A DNA stretch of 36,367 nucleotides from the NCBI RefSeq assembly GCF_026226615.1, contig NZ_JAJAPB010000017.1, forward strand, positions 1 through 36,367, given 5' to 3'. Both the position numbers and the translations under genes were made by a program. The notes beneath the pieces are model-generated. The model saw only the letters and a program-made list of their open reading frames with translations, ran no database searches and was not told the DNA's origin. Below are positions 8,024 to 16,627 of the stretch, one piece after another. This DNA is from Geovibrio ferrireducens (lineage in GTDB: Bacteria > Chrysiogenota > Deferribacteres > Deferribacterales > Geovibrionaceae). Numbering within the stretch: the stretch's first letter is position 1; the number at the start of each line of letters is the position of its first letter.

Positions 8024-11000
8024 CTAGAATTTAGTGAGTTCCACAATAAATTTTGCCCCCTGCTTTTTACTGCCTACGGATATTCTGCCGAAAAATTTGT
8101 TTTCCAGTATCAGCCTGCATATATAAAGACCTATTCCTGTGCCTTCGTCCTTTTTGGTGGTGAAGTAGGGGTTAAAGAGCTTCGGCTTTATCTCCTCAGG
8201 TATTCCCGTCCCGTTGTCTTCAACCTGAATCTCGAAAAACTCCCGGCGGTTTATGACGCTGATGCTTATCCTTCCCGCTTTGAAGTCCTTGTCCTGCCGT
8301 TTCTTTTCCGCCACTGCATCAATGGCGTTGCTGATCAGGTTCATCACCACCTGCTGAAAGTCGTTCATGGAGCCTGTGGTGTAGAAATCGGCTATCTTAT
8401 TAAGGTTTTTAGCGCTTCCGTTCGTAACCTTGGTATATGCTTTGGATTCCGCTGTTTTGTATTTAAAGGTCACCTCCACGAAGTTATTGGAAATTTTCGC
8501 ATCCAGAATATGGAGAGTTTGTTTCACTGCCTCAAGTATGCTGAAACTTGAGATGGATGATTTGAGCTTGAAGAAATTCTTGAATGTGTTGATGGTGTCA
8601 TCCATGAAGGAGATTATGCTTCTGCTTTCCCCGGTGACTTCGCGGATAGATTTCACGGCCTCATCCGGTTTTTCTGTGTTCAGTACATTGTCAATGTACT
8701 GGAATATCTGGTACAGAGAGTTTAACGGCTGTTTCCACTGGTGGTTTATGGAGGCCACCATTTCGCCGATTGCGGCCAGCTTGCTCTGCTGAATGAGCAG
8801 ATACTCGCGCTGCTTCTGTTCCTCTTCAATACGCTTGATATTTGTAATGTCCGTCACGGAGGTTATTTTATACAGCTTTCCGCCAAGCTCCACCCTGCTT
8901 GCAGTGGAGATTATTTTCAGGGTTCTGCCGCTTTTGCTCACAACAGCCCACTCGGCGGGGATTTCTGACAGCTTGCCGCTGATGAATTCATTATGCATAT
9001 GCATGGCGGTTTCACGGAAATTTTCGGGCACAACTATAGTAAAGGGGCTTCCCAGAAGCTCATTTTCAGCATAACCGTAAATCTGCATGTATGCCTTGTT
9101 GACCTTAACAAAGCAGCCTTTGCTGTCAGTGAGGCAGATTCCCACCTCGGCGGTTTCAAAAATTTTGGTGATGAAAAGCTCGCTCTGGAGCCTCTGCGCA
9201 ACCTCTTTCTCAACCCTTGCCTCAAGGTTTTTGTTGAGGGCTTTCAGCATATTCTCTGATTCTGTCAGGAGCGTGGTTTTTTCAATAAGCAGTTTTTCCC
9301 TGTGCTCCCTTTCCTCGTAGAGGGCTTTCAGCTCATTGTAGGCGATGTTCAGCTCCTCGTTGGTTGCCTGAAGTTCCTCATTGGTGGTTTCAAGCTCTTC
9401 GTTGGATGACTGAAGCTCCTCATTGGAGGAATGCAGTTCCTCGTTCAGTGACTGAAGCTCTTCGTTGGATGTTTCAAGCTCTTCTATAACTGTCTGGAGA
9501 TCCTGCTTGGTGTTGGCGAGTTCCATCTGTATCTCCATGATGCGCATGTCACAGCTGTCATCAAGGTATGACACTCCCGGAAGTTCCTTCTCCGGTATGT
9601 TTTCAAAGTAAAGCAGTATGAATCCTGTGTCGTGCCCCTCATCTGTCATTTTACGCAGATTGCAGCGCACGAAGAACCCGTCTGATTTTCTGAACGGTGA
9701 AATTGCGTGCGATGCACCGTTTTTGATTTTCTGGATCATCACACGGACATCGGAGCGGAACATTTTGCATATCATAGTGCTGAGGTTCATTTTCGGCTTG
9801 CCGGTGGGAAGCTGAATATATTCGGCAATTTTTCCGTGCAGATAGAAGATGTTCATCTGAATATCCGTCACTGCGAAAGCATCGAAAAATTCTTCCAGCC
9901 TGCTTTTTCTGATGTATGAGTCGAAATCATTTTCCGACTGGGCTTCCACTGTTTCGTGGTATCTGGACACTGAAATTTTCGGAAAGGATGGTTTTGACAC
10001 TTTTTTTCTGTGCATAGGCAGACGGTAGATTTTGTTTTTTTTGTCCACCGTTTCAAAATGTGTGTCCAGATTCCCTGTGGATTCAGATTTGCCGAGCATA
10101 AGTATTCCGCCCGGATTAAGGGAATAGTAGAAAGAGTGAAAAACCTTTTTCTGGAGGTCTGAATTAAAATAGATAAGAAGATTACGGCAGCTTATGAAGT
10201 CAATCCGGATAAAAGGCGGATCAGAGGCGATGTCATGACGGGAGAAGATCACCATCTCCCTCAGAGCTTTGATAACTTCGTAAGTGCTTCCGTGCTTGAT
10301 GAAATATTTTTTTACAAGCGCAGGATCAATTTCGGCAATGGCTGATTCCGGGTAAAACCCTTTGCGGGCTATATTGAGCGCTGCCGTGTCTATATCCGTG
10401 GCGAATATCTGTATATCCGCTCCGGGAAACTTATCACCCAGAATTTCCGCTATAAGTATTGTGACGGAATAAACCTCTTCCCCGGTGCTGCATCCCACTA
10501 TCCAGAACCTCAGTGAATCCTGAAACCTCTCTGAGCCGATGTATTTTGACAGCTCATTTTTAAGCTCCGTAAAGGCTTCCTGATCCCTGAAAAAAGCTGT
10601 GACATTTATCAGTATATCAAAGAAAAGGTGCTCTATCTCATCTGCATTGTTTTTCAGAAACTCAATGTAATCTGTTACTTTGATAAATTTTCTTGCGGCC
10701 ATCCTCCGCTGTATGCGGCGCTTGATGGTGTTTTCCTTGTAATCCCTGAAATCAGTGCCCTTTTTGCGCTTGATGAGGGTCAGAATAGTCTTGAAATAAT
10801 CTTCCGATTCTTTCTGCTCAGGGATTGTGACCTCCGGTATGGCGCTGTTGAGAAAAATTTCAGCTATTTCCGGAGCAATTTTTTCAGGGGTGAGGGTTAT
10901 ATCCACATTGCCTGTTTCTATTGCGGAATGGGGCATGCCGTCATATTTGGCGGATTCCGTCTCCTGAGCTATGGTGATGCCGCCTGCGGCCTTAATTGCG

Positions 11001-11416
11001 CGTATGCCTGTGGAGCCGTCAGAGCCTGTGCCGGAAAGAATGACACCGCAGGGGGATATGGTCTCATCCTCCGACATGGATATAAAAAACTGATCGACAG
11101 ATGGTTTCGGCCCAACAAAATCCTGCGGACGGGTGAGGCGGAGCACTCCGTTTTTTACTCTGACATTGAAATTCGGCGGTGTGATGTAAACAAGGTCGGG
11201 CTTAAGCGGGGTGTTGTCTTTTATTTCTGCTATTTCCAGCTTGCAGTCTTTTGAAAGAAGGGAGGTGAGCATGCTTTTGTGTGACGGGCTCAGGTGCTGG
11301 ACAACCACATAGGCTATCCTTCCGTTCGGCTCGATGTTCGGTATAAAAAGCTTAAGCGCCTCAAGCCCGCCGGCGCTTGCTCCTATCCCCACAAGAATAA
11401 GTTTTTCATTTTTCAT
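8024..11416 (-). CDS. CheB-CheR-PAS-histidine kinase fusion protein
   Basis: This 1130-residue protein is built in order of: a CheB methylesterase domain (about 1-190) with its triad S14 (GASAGG), H41 (VVQHLSPSH) and D133 (GTGSDGSTG), and no receiver domain in front; a CheR methyltransferase domain (about 205-470) with SAM-site GCSTGEEVYS; a coiled coil at about 655-715 made of repeated (S/T)NEELQ units; a PAS domain (about 755-880); and a histidine kinase with H892 in INHQWKQP, N-box NLISNAID, DNGTGIP and GTGIGL. CheB/CheR-PAS-HK hybrids are a known class, but what they sense and methylate is largely unknown. No chemoreceptor or response regulator gene is adjacent. No clear Shine-Dalgarno precedes the ATG. 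Confidence 0.9.
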   Translation of the reverse strand: MKNEKLILVGIGASAGGLEALKLFIPNIEPNGRIAYVVVQHLSPSHKSMLTSLLSKDCKLEIAEIKDNTPLKPDLVYITPPNFNVRVKNGVLRLTRPQDFVGPKPSVDQFFISMSEDETISPCGVILSGTGSDGSTGIRAIKAAGGITIAQETESAKYDGMPHSAIETGNVDITLTPEKIAPEIAEIFLNSAIPEVTIPEQKESEDYFKTILTLIKRKKGTDFRDYKENTIKRRIQRRMAARKFIKVTDYIEFLKNNADEIEHLFFDILINVTAFFRDQEAFTELKNELSKYIGSERFQDSLRFWIVGCSTGEEVYSVTILIAEILGDKFPGADIQIFATDIDTAALNIARKGFYPESAIAEIDPALVKKYFIKHGSTYEVIKALREMVIFSRHDIASDPPFIRIDFISCRNLLIYFNSDLQKKVFHSFYYSLNPGGILMLGKSESTGNLDTHFETVDKKNKIYRLPMHRKKVSKPSFPKISVSRYHETVEAQSENDFDSYIRKSRLEEFFDAFAVTDIQMNIFYLHGKIAEYIQLPTGKPKMNLSTMICKMFRSDVRVMIQKIKNGASHAISPFRKSDGFFVRCNLRKMTDEGHDTGFILLYFENIPEKELPGVSYLDDSCDMRIMEIQMELANTKQDLQTVIEELETSNEELQSLNEELHSSNEELQSSNEELETTNEELQATNEELNIAYNELKALYEEREHREKLLIEKTTLLTESENMLKALNKNLEARVEKEVAQRLQSELFITKIFETAEVGICLTDSKGCFVKVNKAYMQIYGYAENELLGSPFTIVVPENFRETAMHMHNEFISGKLSEIPAEWAVVSKSGRTLKIISTASRVELGGKLYKITSVTDITNIKRIEEEQKQREYLLIQQSKLAAIGEMVASINHQWKQPLNSLYQIFQYIDNVLNTEKPDEAVKSIREVTGESRSIISFMDDTINTFKNFFKLKSSISSFSILEAVKQTLHILDAKISNNFVEVTFKYKTAESKAYTKVTNGSAKNLNKIADFYTTGSMNDFQQVVMNLISNAIDAVAEKKRQDKDFKAGRISISVINRREFFEIQVEDNGTGIPEEIKPKLFNPYFTTKKDEGTGIGLYICRLILENKFFGRISVGSKKQGAKFIVELTKF

Positions 11417-11585
11417 ATAGTAATCAGCCCGTTGTAATTTTACAGTTTCATGTATTATAACATTTCCGAGCAGAAAAATTCATGGCAATTTGAAATTAAA
11501 AGAAAAATAATATTAACTCGGTAAAGCAGAGGTAATACTTTTAATGATATGGCGTTCAAATTTCAGTGACAATGAATAAACGCAA

Positions 11586-11625
11586 AAAAAAGCCGCCCCC
11601 TTTCGGGAGCGGCTTTTCGGGATTT
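11586..11625. terminator. Terminator downstream of the peroxidase gene, probably bidirectional
   Basis: AGCCGC (11591-11596) and GCGGCT (11609-11614) form the outer stem, extended by CCC/GGG around a TTTC loop, with one internal mismatch. A run of A stands on the left and T on the right, so it can act on both strands. It lies about 30 bases past the peroxidase stop codon. Confidence 0.8.
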
Positions 11626-11644
11626 GTTTTTCTTCAGTCAGGTT

Positions 11645-12685
11645 TTATTTCCATTCAGGTTTCGGGGTGGCATCCGTTGAAGGAGGAAGCACGGGGTACG
11701 CCACTTTGGGCTGAACACCTGTAAGGGTTTTAAGGAAAGCCGTTATAAACTTAGTATCGGAATCCGTAAGTGATATGCCGAGCTGAGCCGAGCTCATTAC
11801 GGCCACTGCTTCCTGAAGTCCCCATACCTTGCCGGAGTGGAAGTAGGGTGCAGTGTATTCTATGTTTCTGAGGCTGGGTGATTTGAAAACATATTCATCA
11901 GCCGCAGTGTTTGTTACTGTAAATCTGCCTTTGTCGCCGGAAACTATTTTTGCATCGGGTTTTTCAACAACGCCGAATGTGTAGTAGTCCTCGCCGCCCA
12001 TGTTAACACCGGCGTGGCAGTCAGCGCAGCCTTTGCTTATAAAAAGTTCAAGCCCTTTCTTCTCGTCTTTGCTGAGGGCGTTAAGATCGCCTTTCAGGTA
12101 AAGGTCAAATCTGGAATCAGGGGTAAGGAGCGTAGCTTCGAAAGCTTCTATTGCTTTTGCCATGTTGTCGAAGCTGACGGGGTCTTTATCGCCGGGGAAT
12201 GCTTTTTTGAACAGGGCAACATATTCGGGCATGCTTTTCAGAACAACCACAACTCTGTCGGGTGTGCTGTTCATTTCAACAGAAGCCTGAACGGGGCCTT
12301 TAGCCTGCTCTTTAAGGTCAGCCGCTCTGCCGTCCCAGAACTGTGCGAGGTTGAAAACAGAGTTAAGAACTGTGGGTGCATTTCTGGGGCCTTTCTGCCA
12401 GCCGTGACCGATGGAAGTTTCCTGATAGTCGTCACCGCCGAAGCTGAGGTTATGACAGGTGTTACAGCTCAGAAGGCTGCTTTTTGAAAGTCTGGGCTCG
12501 AAGAAAAGCATTTTGCCCAGTTCCACCTTGTCCAGAGTCATGGGATTGTCTTTAAGCGCAGGGGGTGCGTAGGGAATAGGTTTAAAAAGTTTGTTGGCAT
12601 CAGCCTGAAGTTTTTCAGCGAATGCAGGACCTGATACCACGAGTGCCGCCATTAACACAAGCATTGACAATAGTTTTGTTCTCAT
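11645..12685 (-). CDS. Diheme cytochrome c peroxidase (CcpA/MauG family)
   Basis: The protein of 346 residues begins with a Sec signal peptide ending GPAFA at residue 23. Two CXXCH heme c sites are present: CNTCH at 74-78 and CADCH at 220-224. Conserved family segments include LGKMLFFEPRLSKS near the first heme, NAPTVLNSVF, FWDGRA, and KSPSLRNIEYTAPYFHSG. The enzyme reduces hydrogen peroxide in the periplasm using electrons from small c-type cytochromes. An in-frame ATG lies 42 bases further upstream, but the ATG at 12685 has GGAGG nine bases before it and directly starts a good signal peptide, so I prefer it. The gene stands alone between a terminator and a promoter with a PerR/Fur-like box. 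Confidence 0.9.
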   Translation of the reverse strand: MRTKLLSMLVLMAALVVSGPAFAEKLQADANKLFKPIPYAPPALKDNPMTLDKVELGKMLFFEPRLSKSSLLSCNTCHNLSFGGDDYQETSIGHGWQKGPRNAPTVLNSVFNLAQFWDGRAADLKEQAKGPVQASVEMNSTPDRVVVVLKSMPEYVALFKKAFPGDKDPVSFDNMAKAIEAFEATLLTPDSRFDLYLKGDLNALSKDEKKGLELFISKGCADCHAGVNMGGEDYYTFGVVEKPDAKIVSGDKGRFTVTNTAADEYVFKSPSLRNIEYTAPYFHSGKVWGLQEAVAVMSSAQLGISLTDSDTKFITAFLKTLTGVQPKVAYPVLPPSTDATPKPEWK

Positions 12686-12694
12686 AAGAATAAA

Positions 12695-12699
12695 CCTCC
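12695..12699 (-). promoter_or_regulatory. Ribosome binding site fixing the peroxidase start
   Basis: GGAGG on the minus strand, nine bases before the ATG at 12685. It rules in favour of this start over the in-frame ATG at 12727, whose extra residues would precede the signal peptide. Confidence 0.8.
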
Positions 12700-12733
12700 A
12701 TAGTTGATAATGCGGACTATAACACAAAATTTT

Positions 12734-12752
12734 TTAAATGATAATAATTATT
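12734..12752. promoter_or_regulatory. PerR/Fur-like operator in the peroxidase promoter
   Basis: The 19-mer TTAAATGATAATAATTATT matches the Fur consensus (GATAATGATAATCATTATC) at 14 of 19 positions. The overlapping 15-mer at 12739-12753 matches the PerR consensus (TTATAATNATTATAA) at 11 of 14 fixed positions. It lies 12 bases upstream of the -10-like TATAGT of the peroxidase gene, so a bound repressor would cover the -35 region. Regulation of a peroxide-detoxifying enzyme by PerR would make sense. AT-rich sequence raises the chance of a random match. Confidence 0.45.
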
Positions 12753-13013
12753 TTACAGTAAAAAATTTCGACTAAAATTGTGTTAATTTTAATTGTTAAT
12801 AATGAAGAAAGATCCTTTTAAAAAAATTTTAACATTTTTTGTAACGATTAATGCATATATTTTCAGAAAAACTTAACCTGAACTGATTTTCCCTTTCTCT
12901 TTCAGAATCTTAAGATAAAAAAATATTTTTTAAGATTAACGTGGTTATATAACAGATCAGGCTGTATATTGATCAGTCTGTGGTTTGGACAGTGTGTGTC
13001 CGGAGGTCAGTTG

Positions 13014-14063
13014 ATGTTCTCAGTGTGTTTCCCTTATGCCGCTTTGCGCAGGCTCCTGCTTGCTGTCTGCCTGATGCTTGCCTTTACCGGCTGCGGGGAG
13101 ATGAAAAAGCTGTACAGCGGCAATATTCCCATAGCCCATGAAAGATTTAGTTTCAAAATCGGCAGCGCAGAGGTTGTGTTGCCTTATGAAGGTGATCTCG
13201 GCGCTGAAAATGTCAGCACACTGCTGATTATGATACACGATGACACCCTCAATCCTGTCTCCTACATGAGTAAGGGCATTTTTGCCGCAGATGTGGCGGG
13301 AAGAGGCAAAACCTCCGTTATAGCTCCGCAGTTTCTCGAAAGACGTGTGGCAGAAAGGGAGAAGGGGATGCTCTTCTGGGACAGAAGGTGGCGCGGCGGC
13401 GGCTATTCCCTCAGCAGCGGGCTGAACAAAGGCTACCCCTCCGTAAGTTCGTTTACTGTGCTTGAGCGGATGATTGGAGAGGTGTACCACAGAAACAAGG
13501 ATACACTCAGAAAAGTGGTAATAGCCGGGCACGGCGGCGGGGCACAGTTTGCCATTCAGTTTGCCGCTATGAACTCCACAGAGAACAGGCTCGCTTCAAA
13601 AGGAGTTAAGTTCACCTATGTGGCTGCGAACCCTTCGACTTACCTTTATCTGAGCAATGAACGCTTCCGGGATGAGAACGGGCGGATAATCCCTCTGGGA
13701 CGGTCTCAGATAACGGGCTGTTTCTCATATAACTCATACAAATACGGGTTGGACAGCATTTACGGCTACGGCAGCAATATGCAGACGCAGGACATCAGGA
13801 ACAACCTTCTGAAAAGACATATGGTTTTTGTGGTGGGCAAACAGAATCTCGGACGCTCGCTGTCGCTTGACAACTCATGCGGTGCTGATATTCAGGGGAA
13901 AAACAGGGTGGAGAGAGCAGCACTTTTCAGACACCACCTTGAAAAGCTCAACGGCGGTTCATGCCCCAGCCACACATGGATCATGCTGGACAGAGTGGGG
14001 CATAACCCTGACGCGGTTTTCTCAAACCATGATGTGATTCAGGCTATGTTTGCGGATAATTAG
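13014..14063 (+). CDS. Alpha/beta-hydrolase-fold lipoprotein with substituted nucleophile
   Basis: The predicted protein has 349 residues. A lipobox (LAFTGC, Cys27) marks it as a lipoprotein. The body follows a family of alpha/beta hydrolases recognisable by the central VVIAGHxGGxQF turn, then YVAANPSTYLYL, YKYGLDSIYGY, LDNSCGADIQGKNR, and a C-terminal catalytic-type VGHNPDAVF. In the nucleophile elbow, however, the residue after His173 is Gly174 (GHGGGAQ), where catalytic members have Ser (GHSAGGQ). The protein is therefore probably not a classical serine hydrolase. The start is set by GGAGG at 13002-13006; an upstream in-frame TTG at 12969 would put extra residues before the signal peptide. 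It ends in a 4-bp convergent overlap with pabC. Confidence 0.65.
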   Translation: MFSVCFPYAALRRLLLAVCLMLAFTGCGEMKKLYSGNIPIAHERFSFKIGSAEVVLPYEGDLGAENVSTLLIMIHDDTLNPVSYMSKGIFAADVAGRGKTSVIAPQFLERRVAEREKGMLFWDRRWRGGGYSLSSGLNKGYPSVSSFTVLERMIGEVYHRNKDTLRKVVIAGHGGGAQFAIQFAAMNSTENRLASKGVKFTYVAANPSTYLYLSNERFRDENGRIIPLGRSQITGCFSYNSYKYGLDSIYGYGSNMQTQDIRNNLLKRHMVFVVGKQNLGRSLSLDNSCGADIQGKNRVERAALFRHHLEKLNGGSCPSHTWIMLDRVGHNPDAVFSNHDVIQAMFADN

Positions 14064-14818
14064 CCGCATACCGCCCCGGTTATCTTCTGTGCTGTTTCGT
14101 GATCCGGCTCAAATGTGAACACCGATATGCATGAAACAGGCTTAGCGCCTATCATGGAATTGAGGAACCAGCAGTTTTCAAACTCCTCCAGATCCCACAG
14201 ATGGATCTCCCGCTCCTCAACAGGGAAGACTTCCCCCGCTATCTCAAGGCTTAAGCTCGGCAGGCGGTTTGCGGCGGGAGTTGTGACAAACCTGTCCCCC
14301 TGCCTGAACAGAACCGCGCCTGAGGCGGCTTCAAATATCTCATTATCCTCACCGACCAGAAGCGAGTTGTCATAGCCGCCTTTTATTGCTCTTCTCAGTG
14401 CGAGGAACTGATGCGCCCAGTTCATGGATTTATGCCTGTTCAGATGGGAAACCTGATGGCGGTCATGTATATTCAGCCTGTATTCACTTATATTTGTTGT
14501 GTATTCATAGGCGCTTATATCTGTCTGAGTGCTTCCGTCAGGTTCTGTTTCAAATGCATAGATGTTGATTTTTGCCCTTTTACCCGTGAGGGAGTTGGCC
14601 TCTATCACTTCCGTCATGTGCTTTGCGTAATCCATCCGGTTAAAAACACAGCCGTATTCTTCAAGGGAGTTTCGGAGCCTGCGTAAATGTTTGTCAAGGT
14701 GGCATATCTTGCTGCCGTTGTACAATATGGATTCAAAAAAGCCGAAGCCGTATCTGAAGGCGGGCAGCCCGAACCTTTCATCAGCATTTGTAAGCACACC
14801 GTTTTTCCAGATTATCAT
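14060..14818 (-). CDS. pabC: Aminodeoxychorismate lyase-like class IV aminotransferase
   Basis: A 252-residue PLP enzyme of fold type IV. The N-terminus reads GLPAFRYGFGFFESILYNG, the usual GDGVFET-like segment, followed by the L-x-K-H-L-x-R-L motif. The PLP-binding lysine is probably K130 (LNRHKSMNW), with the conserved glutamate in EIFEAASGAV. In this position, behind pabB and pabA, it most likely converts 4-amino-4-deoxychorismate to p-aminobenzoate and pyruvate for folate synthesis. Its start overlaps the pabB stop by 4 bases. Divergence from E. coli PabC is considerable, so a D-amino acid or branched-chain aminotransferase activity is not excluded. Confidence 0.75.
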   Translation of the reverse strand: MIIWKNGVLTNADERFGLPAFRYGFGFFESILYNGSKICHLDKHLRRLRNSLEEYGCVFNRMDYAKHMTEVIEANSLTGKRAKINIYAFETEPDGSTQTDISAYEYTTNISEYRLNIHDRHQVSHLNRHKSMNWAHQFLALRRAIKGGYDNSLLVGEDNEIFEAASGAVLFRQGDRFVTTPAANRLPSLSLEIAGEVFPVEEREIHLWDLEEFENCWFLNSMIGAKPVSCISVFTFEPDHETAQKITGAVCG

Positions 14819-15990
14819 CCGAAAACCTCCATGAATTTTTCCGCCTTGCTCATGGTTTCATGATACTCCGCAAGCGGATCGGAATCTGTCACTATACCGC
14901 TGCCGGAATAAAAAGTGAATGTTTTTTCACCCGTATCATACACTCCGGTTCTTATGCAGATTGAGGAGTCCATGCTGTTTTTTCCGTTTATCCTGAATAT
15001 GCTTCCGCAGTATATTCCCCGCATGAACGGCTCAAGGGTGTCGATTATCTCCATGCTCCGCTTCTTCGGGCAGCCCGTTACGGAACCGCCGGGGAAGGCA
15101 TCCAGCAGAAGGTCAATAACATCCGCGTCCTCCCTCAGCTCTGCCGTAACATTGCCGTACATCTGGAGCAGGCTGTTGATGCGGAAGACGGATTTAAAAC
15201 CGCTCACATTAGCCGAGCCTGAGCGTGAGTTTATACCCACGTCATTGCGTATCATGTCTATGATCATGGCGAGTTCAGCGGATTCCTTCGGGCTCTCCGT
15301 GAGCCTGTGAGCGTCTGTCAGTCCGTCCTTGTCCGTGCGGAGTGTGCCTTTGATCGGCTGGCTGAGGATCAGCCCGTTATCCGCTTTTATGAACCGCTCC
15401 GGCGAACTGCTGAGTATCTTGTATCTTCCGGCATCAAAGTAAGCGGCAAACGCCGCGGGGGAGTCGCCCGTCAGCCGGAAGAACTCATTCAGCGGCTCAA
15501 AGTGCGGATCACGGAAAGAATGGGCTACGGCATAATTAAGCTGATATGTGTTGCCGCTGCGTATCTCTTCCAGTGTGCGTGTGCAGCCTTTTATGTATTC
15601 ATCCCTTCCTGCGGATGAGGAAATCCTGTTCCCCCTGCTTATATGCTGAGGTTCCGGCACAGGGGGCAGGTCTTTCAGCAGGTGTACGTCCCCTTCCTCG
15701 CCGTTTTGGGTGAAGGTTATTTTGGCGGAGTATTTTTTCAGCATTCCCAAAGGGAAGAAGCGTTTCTTGGATGTTTGTACTCCTCGCAGGAGCATGCCGA
15801 AGTCATATGAGAAAAAGCCCGCAGTCTCACTGGAGAAGGCGAAGCTCTTTATCTCGTTTATGTCTGTGCCTTCGGTTATTTCAAACACTGCGCAGGGCTC
15901 AATGAAGCATGTGCATTCATCACCGGAGCAGATTATATCCGTTCTGTATTTTGCCGCCAGACGGCGTATAAGCTCACTTTCCCAGCGCAT
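14815..15990 (-). CDS. pabB: Aminodeoxychorismate synthase component I
   Basis: A 391-residue chorismate-binding enzyme. The decisive motif is QPIKGTLRT: PIKGT with lysine is the PabB form, whereas anthranilate synthase TrpE has PIAGT. Other family marks are YQLNYAVAHSF, SSSPERFI, IDMIRNDVG and FPGGSVTGCPKKRSMEII. It is shorter than E. coli PabB because the N-terminal domain is reduced. With the PabA glutaminase it would aminate chorismate to 4-amino-4-deoxychorismate. It overlaps pabA by 17 bases and pabC by 4, a tightly coupled cluster. Confidence 0.88.
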   Translation of the reverse strand: MRWESELIRRLAAKYRTDIICSGDECTCFIEPCAVFEITEGTDINEIKSFAFSSETAGFFSYDFGMLLRGVQTSKKRFFPLGMLKKYSAKITFTQNGEEGDVHLLKDLPPVPEPQHISRGNRISSSAGRDEYIKGCTRTLEEIRSGNTYQLNYAVAHSFRDPHFEPLNEFFRLTGDSPAAFAAYFDAGRYKILSSSPERFIKADNGLILSQPIKGTLRTDKDGLTDAHRLTESPKESAELAMIIDMIRNDVGINSRSGSANVSGFKSVFRINSLLQMYGNVTAELREDADVIDLLLDAFPGGSVTGCPKKRSMEIIDTLEPFMRGIYCGSIFRINGKNSMDSSICIRTGVYDTGEKTFTFYSGSGIVTDSDPLAEYHETMSKAEKFMEVFG

Positions 15991-16498
15991 AGGCTATGAA
16001 CTCCTCCCCTTTTTCCGTAAGGAATGATTCGGGGTGAAACTGAAACCCCGTGAAGGGTTTTTCCTTATGGCGTATTATCATCGGCAGCCCGCCAGCGTTG
16101 GCGGATTCTGCGGCAAAGCAGTCCGCCACCCTGCCGCAGTACAGCGAGTGGTATCTGGCAACGCGGTATGAGCCGCCCCGCCATTTTATGACATCCGTCT
16201 TGCCGTGAACAGGCACAGGGGCGCGCAGGGTTGAGCCGCCGTGGACTTCGTTCAGTATCTGCATTCCGAGACATATACCCGTAACGGGGAGCGAAATGTT
16301 TTTTATGAACGAATAAAGCGGGTATTCCGCAGGGCAGCCGGGACCGGGGGAGATGAACAGATGATCCGCATCCGAGGCCTTTCCGGGTGTAAGCTCCGTC
16401 CAGTGCATAACGGCAGGTCTGAAGCCCGAAACCCGGAACACCAGATGGGCAAGATTATGTGTAAAGCTGTCGCTGTTGTCGGATATTATTATTCTCAT
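15974..16498 (-). CDS. pabA: Aminodeoxychorismate synthase glutamine amidotransferase subunit
   Basis: A class I glutamine amidotransferase of 174 residues. The catalytic triad is visible as C76 (GICLGMQ), H155 and E157 (FQFHPES). The N-terminus IISDNSDSFTHNL and the oxyanion strand ISPGPG are typical of PabA/TrpG. It would release ammonia from glutamine for PabB. No Shine-Dalgarno is visible before the ATG, which is unusual for the first gene of an operon. Confidence 0.88.
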   Translation of the reverse strand: MRIIISDNSDSFTHNLAHLVFRVSGFRPAVMHWTELTPGKASDADHLFISPGPGCPAEYPLYSFIKNISLPVTGICLGMQILNEVHGGSTLRAPVPVHGKTDVIKWRGGSYRVARYHSLYCGRVADCFAAESANAGGLPMIIRHKEKPFTGFQFHPESFLTEKGEEFIAYALGK

Positions 16499-16563
16499 TG
16501 CTGAAATAAATGAACGATATTACCGCAAAAATCAATATTTTCCGCACATCGCAGGTTTGTTCT

Positions 16564-16591
16564 TGATATTTTCCGCCCCCGCTGTAAAATT
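16564..16591 (+). promoter_or_regulatory. Sigma-70-type promoter of the TrpXYZ-like transporter
   Basis: TTGATA (16564-16569), a 16-bp spacer and TAAAAT (16586-16591). It lies 36 bases upstream of the ATG at 16628, which has GAGGG as ribosome site. No riboswitch or T-box-like leader can fit in such a short 5' region. Confidence 0.5.
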
Positions 16592-16627
16592 TCAGTTTCC
16601 GGCACAATTCATATTGAGGGTTTTAAA

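Larger units (their letters stand above)
12686..13013. promoter_or_regulatory. Divergent promoter region between peroxidase and lipoprotein genes
   Basis: This AT-rich 328-bp region has no gene. On the minus side it holds GGAGG (12695-12699), a -10-like TATAGT (12716-12721, minus) and the metalloregulator-like box annotated separately. On the plus side it holds an AT-rich inverted repeat (AATCTTAA 12906-12913, TTAAGATT 12930-12937), a -10-like TATATT at 12965-12970, and GGAGG at 13002-13006 for the lipoprotein gene. No convincing -35 element was found on either side. Confidence 0.45.

Noticed and set aside
10628-11254. A 208-codon open frame opposite the CheB domain
   Set aside because: It is antisense to the CheB/CheR region, which has intact catalytic motifs; the translation resembles no protein family.
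14060-16498. Reading the three genes as anthranilate synthase (trpE/trpG) because a TrpXYZ-like transporter is next door
   Set aside because: The PIKGT motif with lysine and the following class IV aminotransferase point to p-aminobenzoate synthesis.
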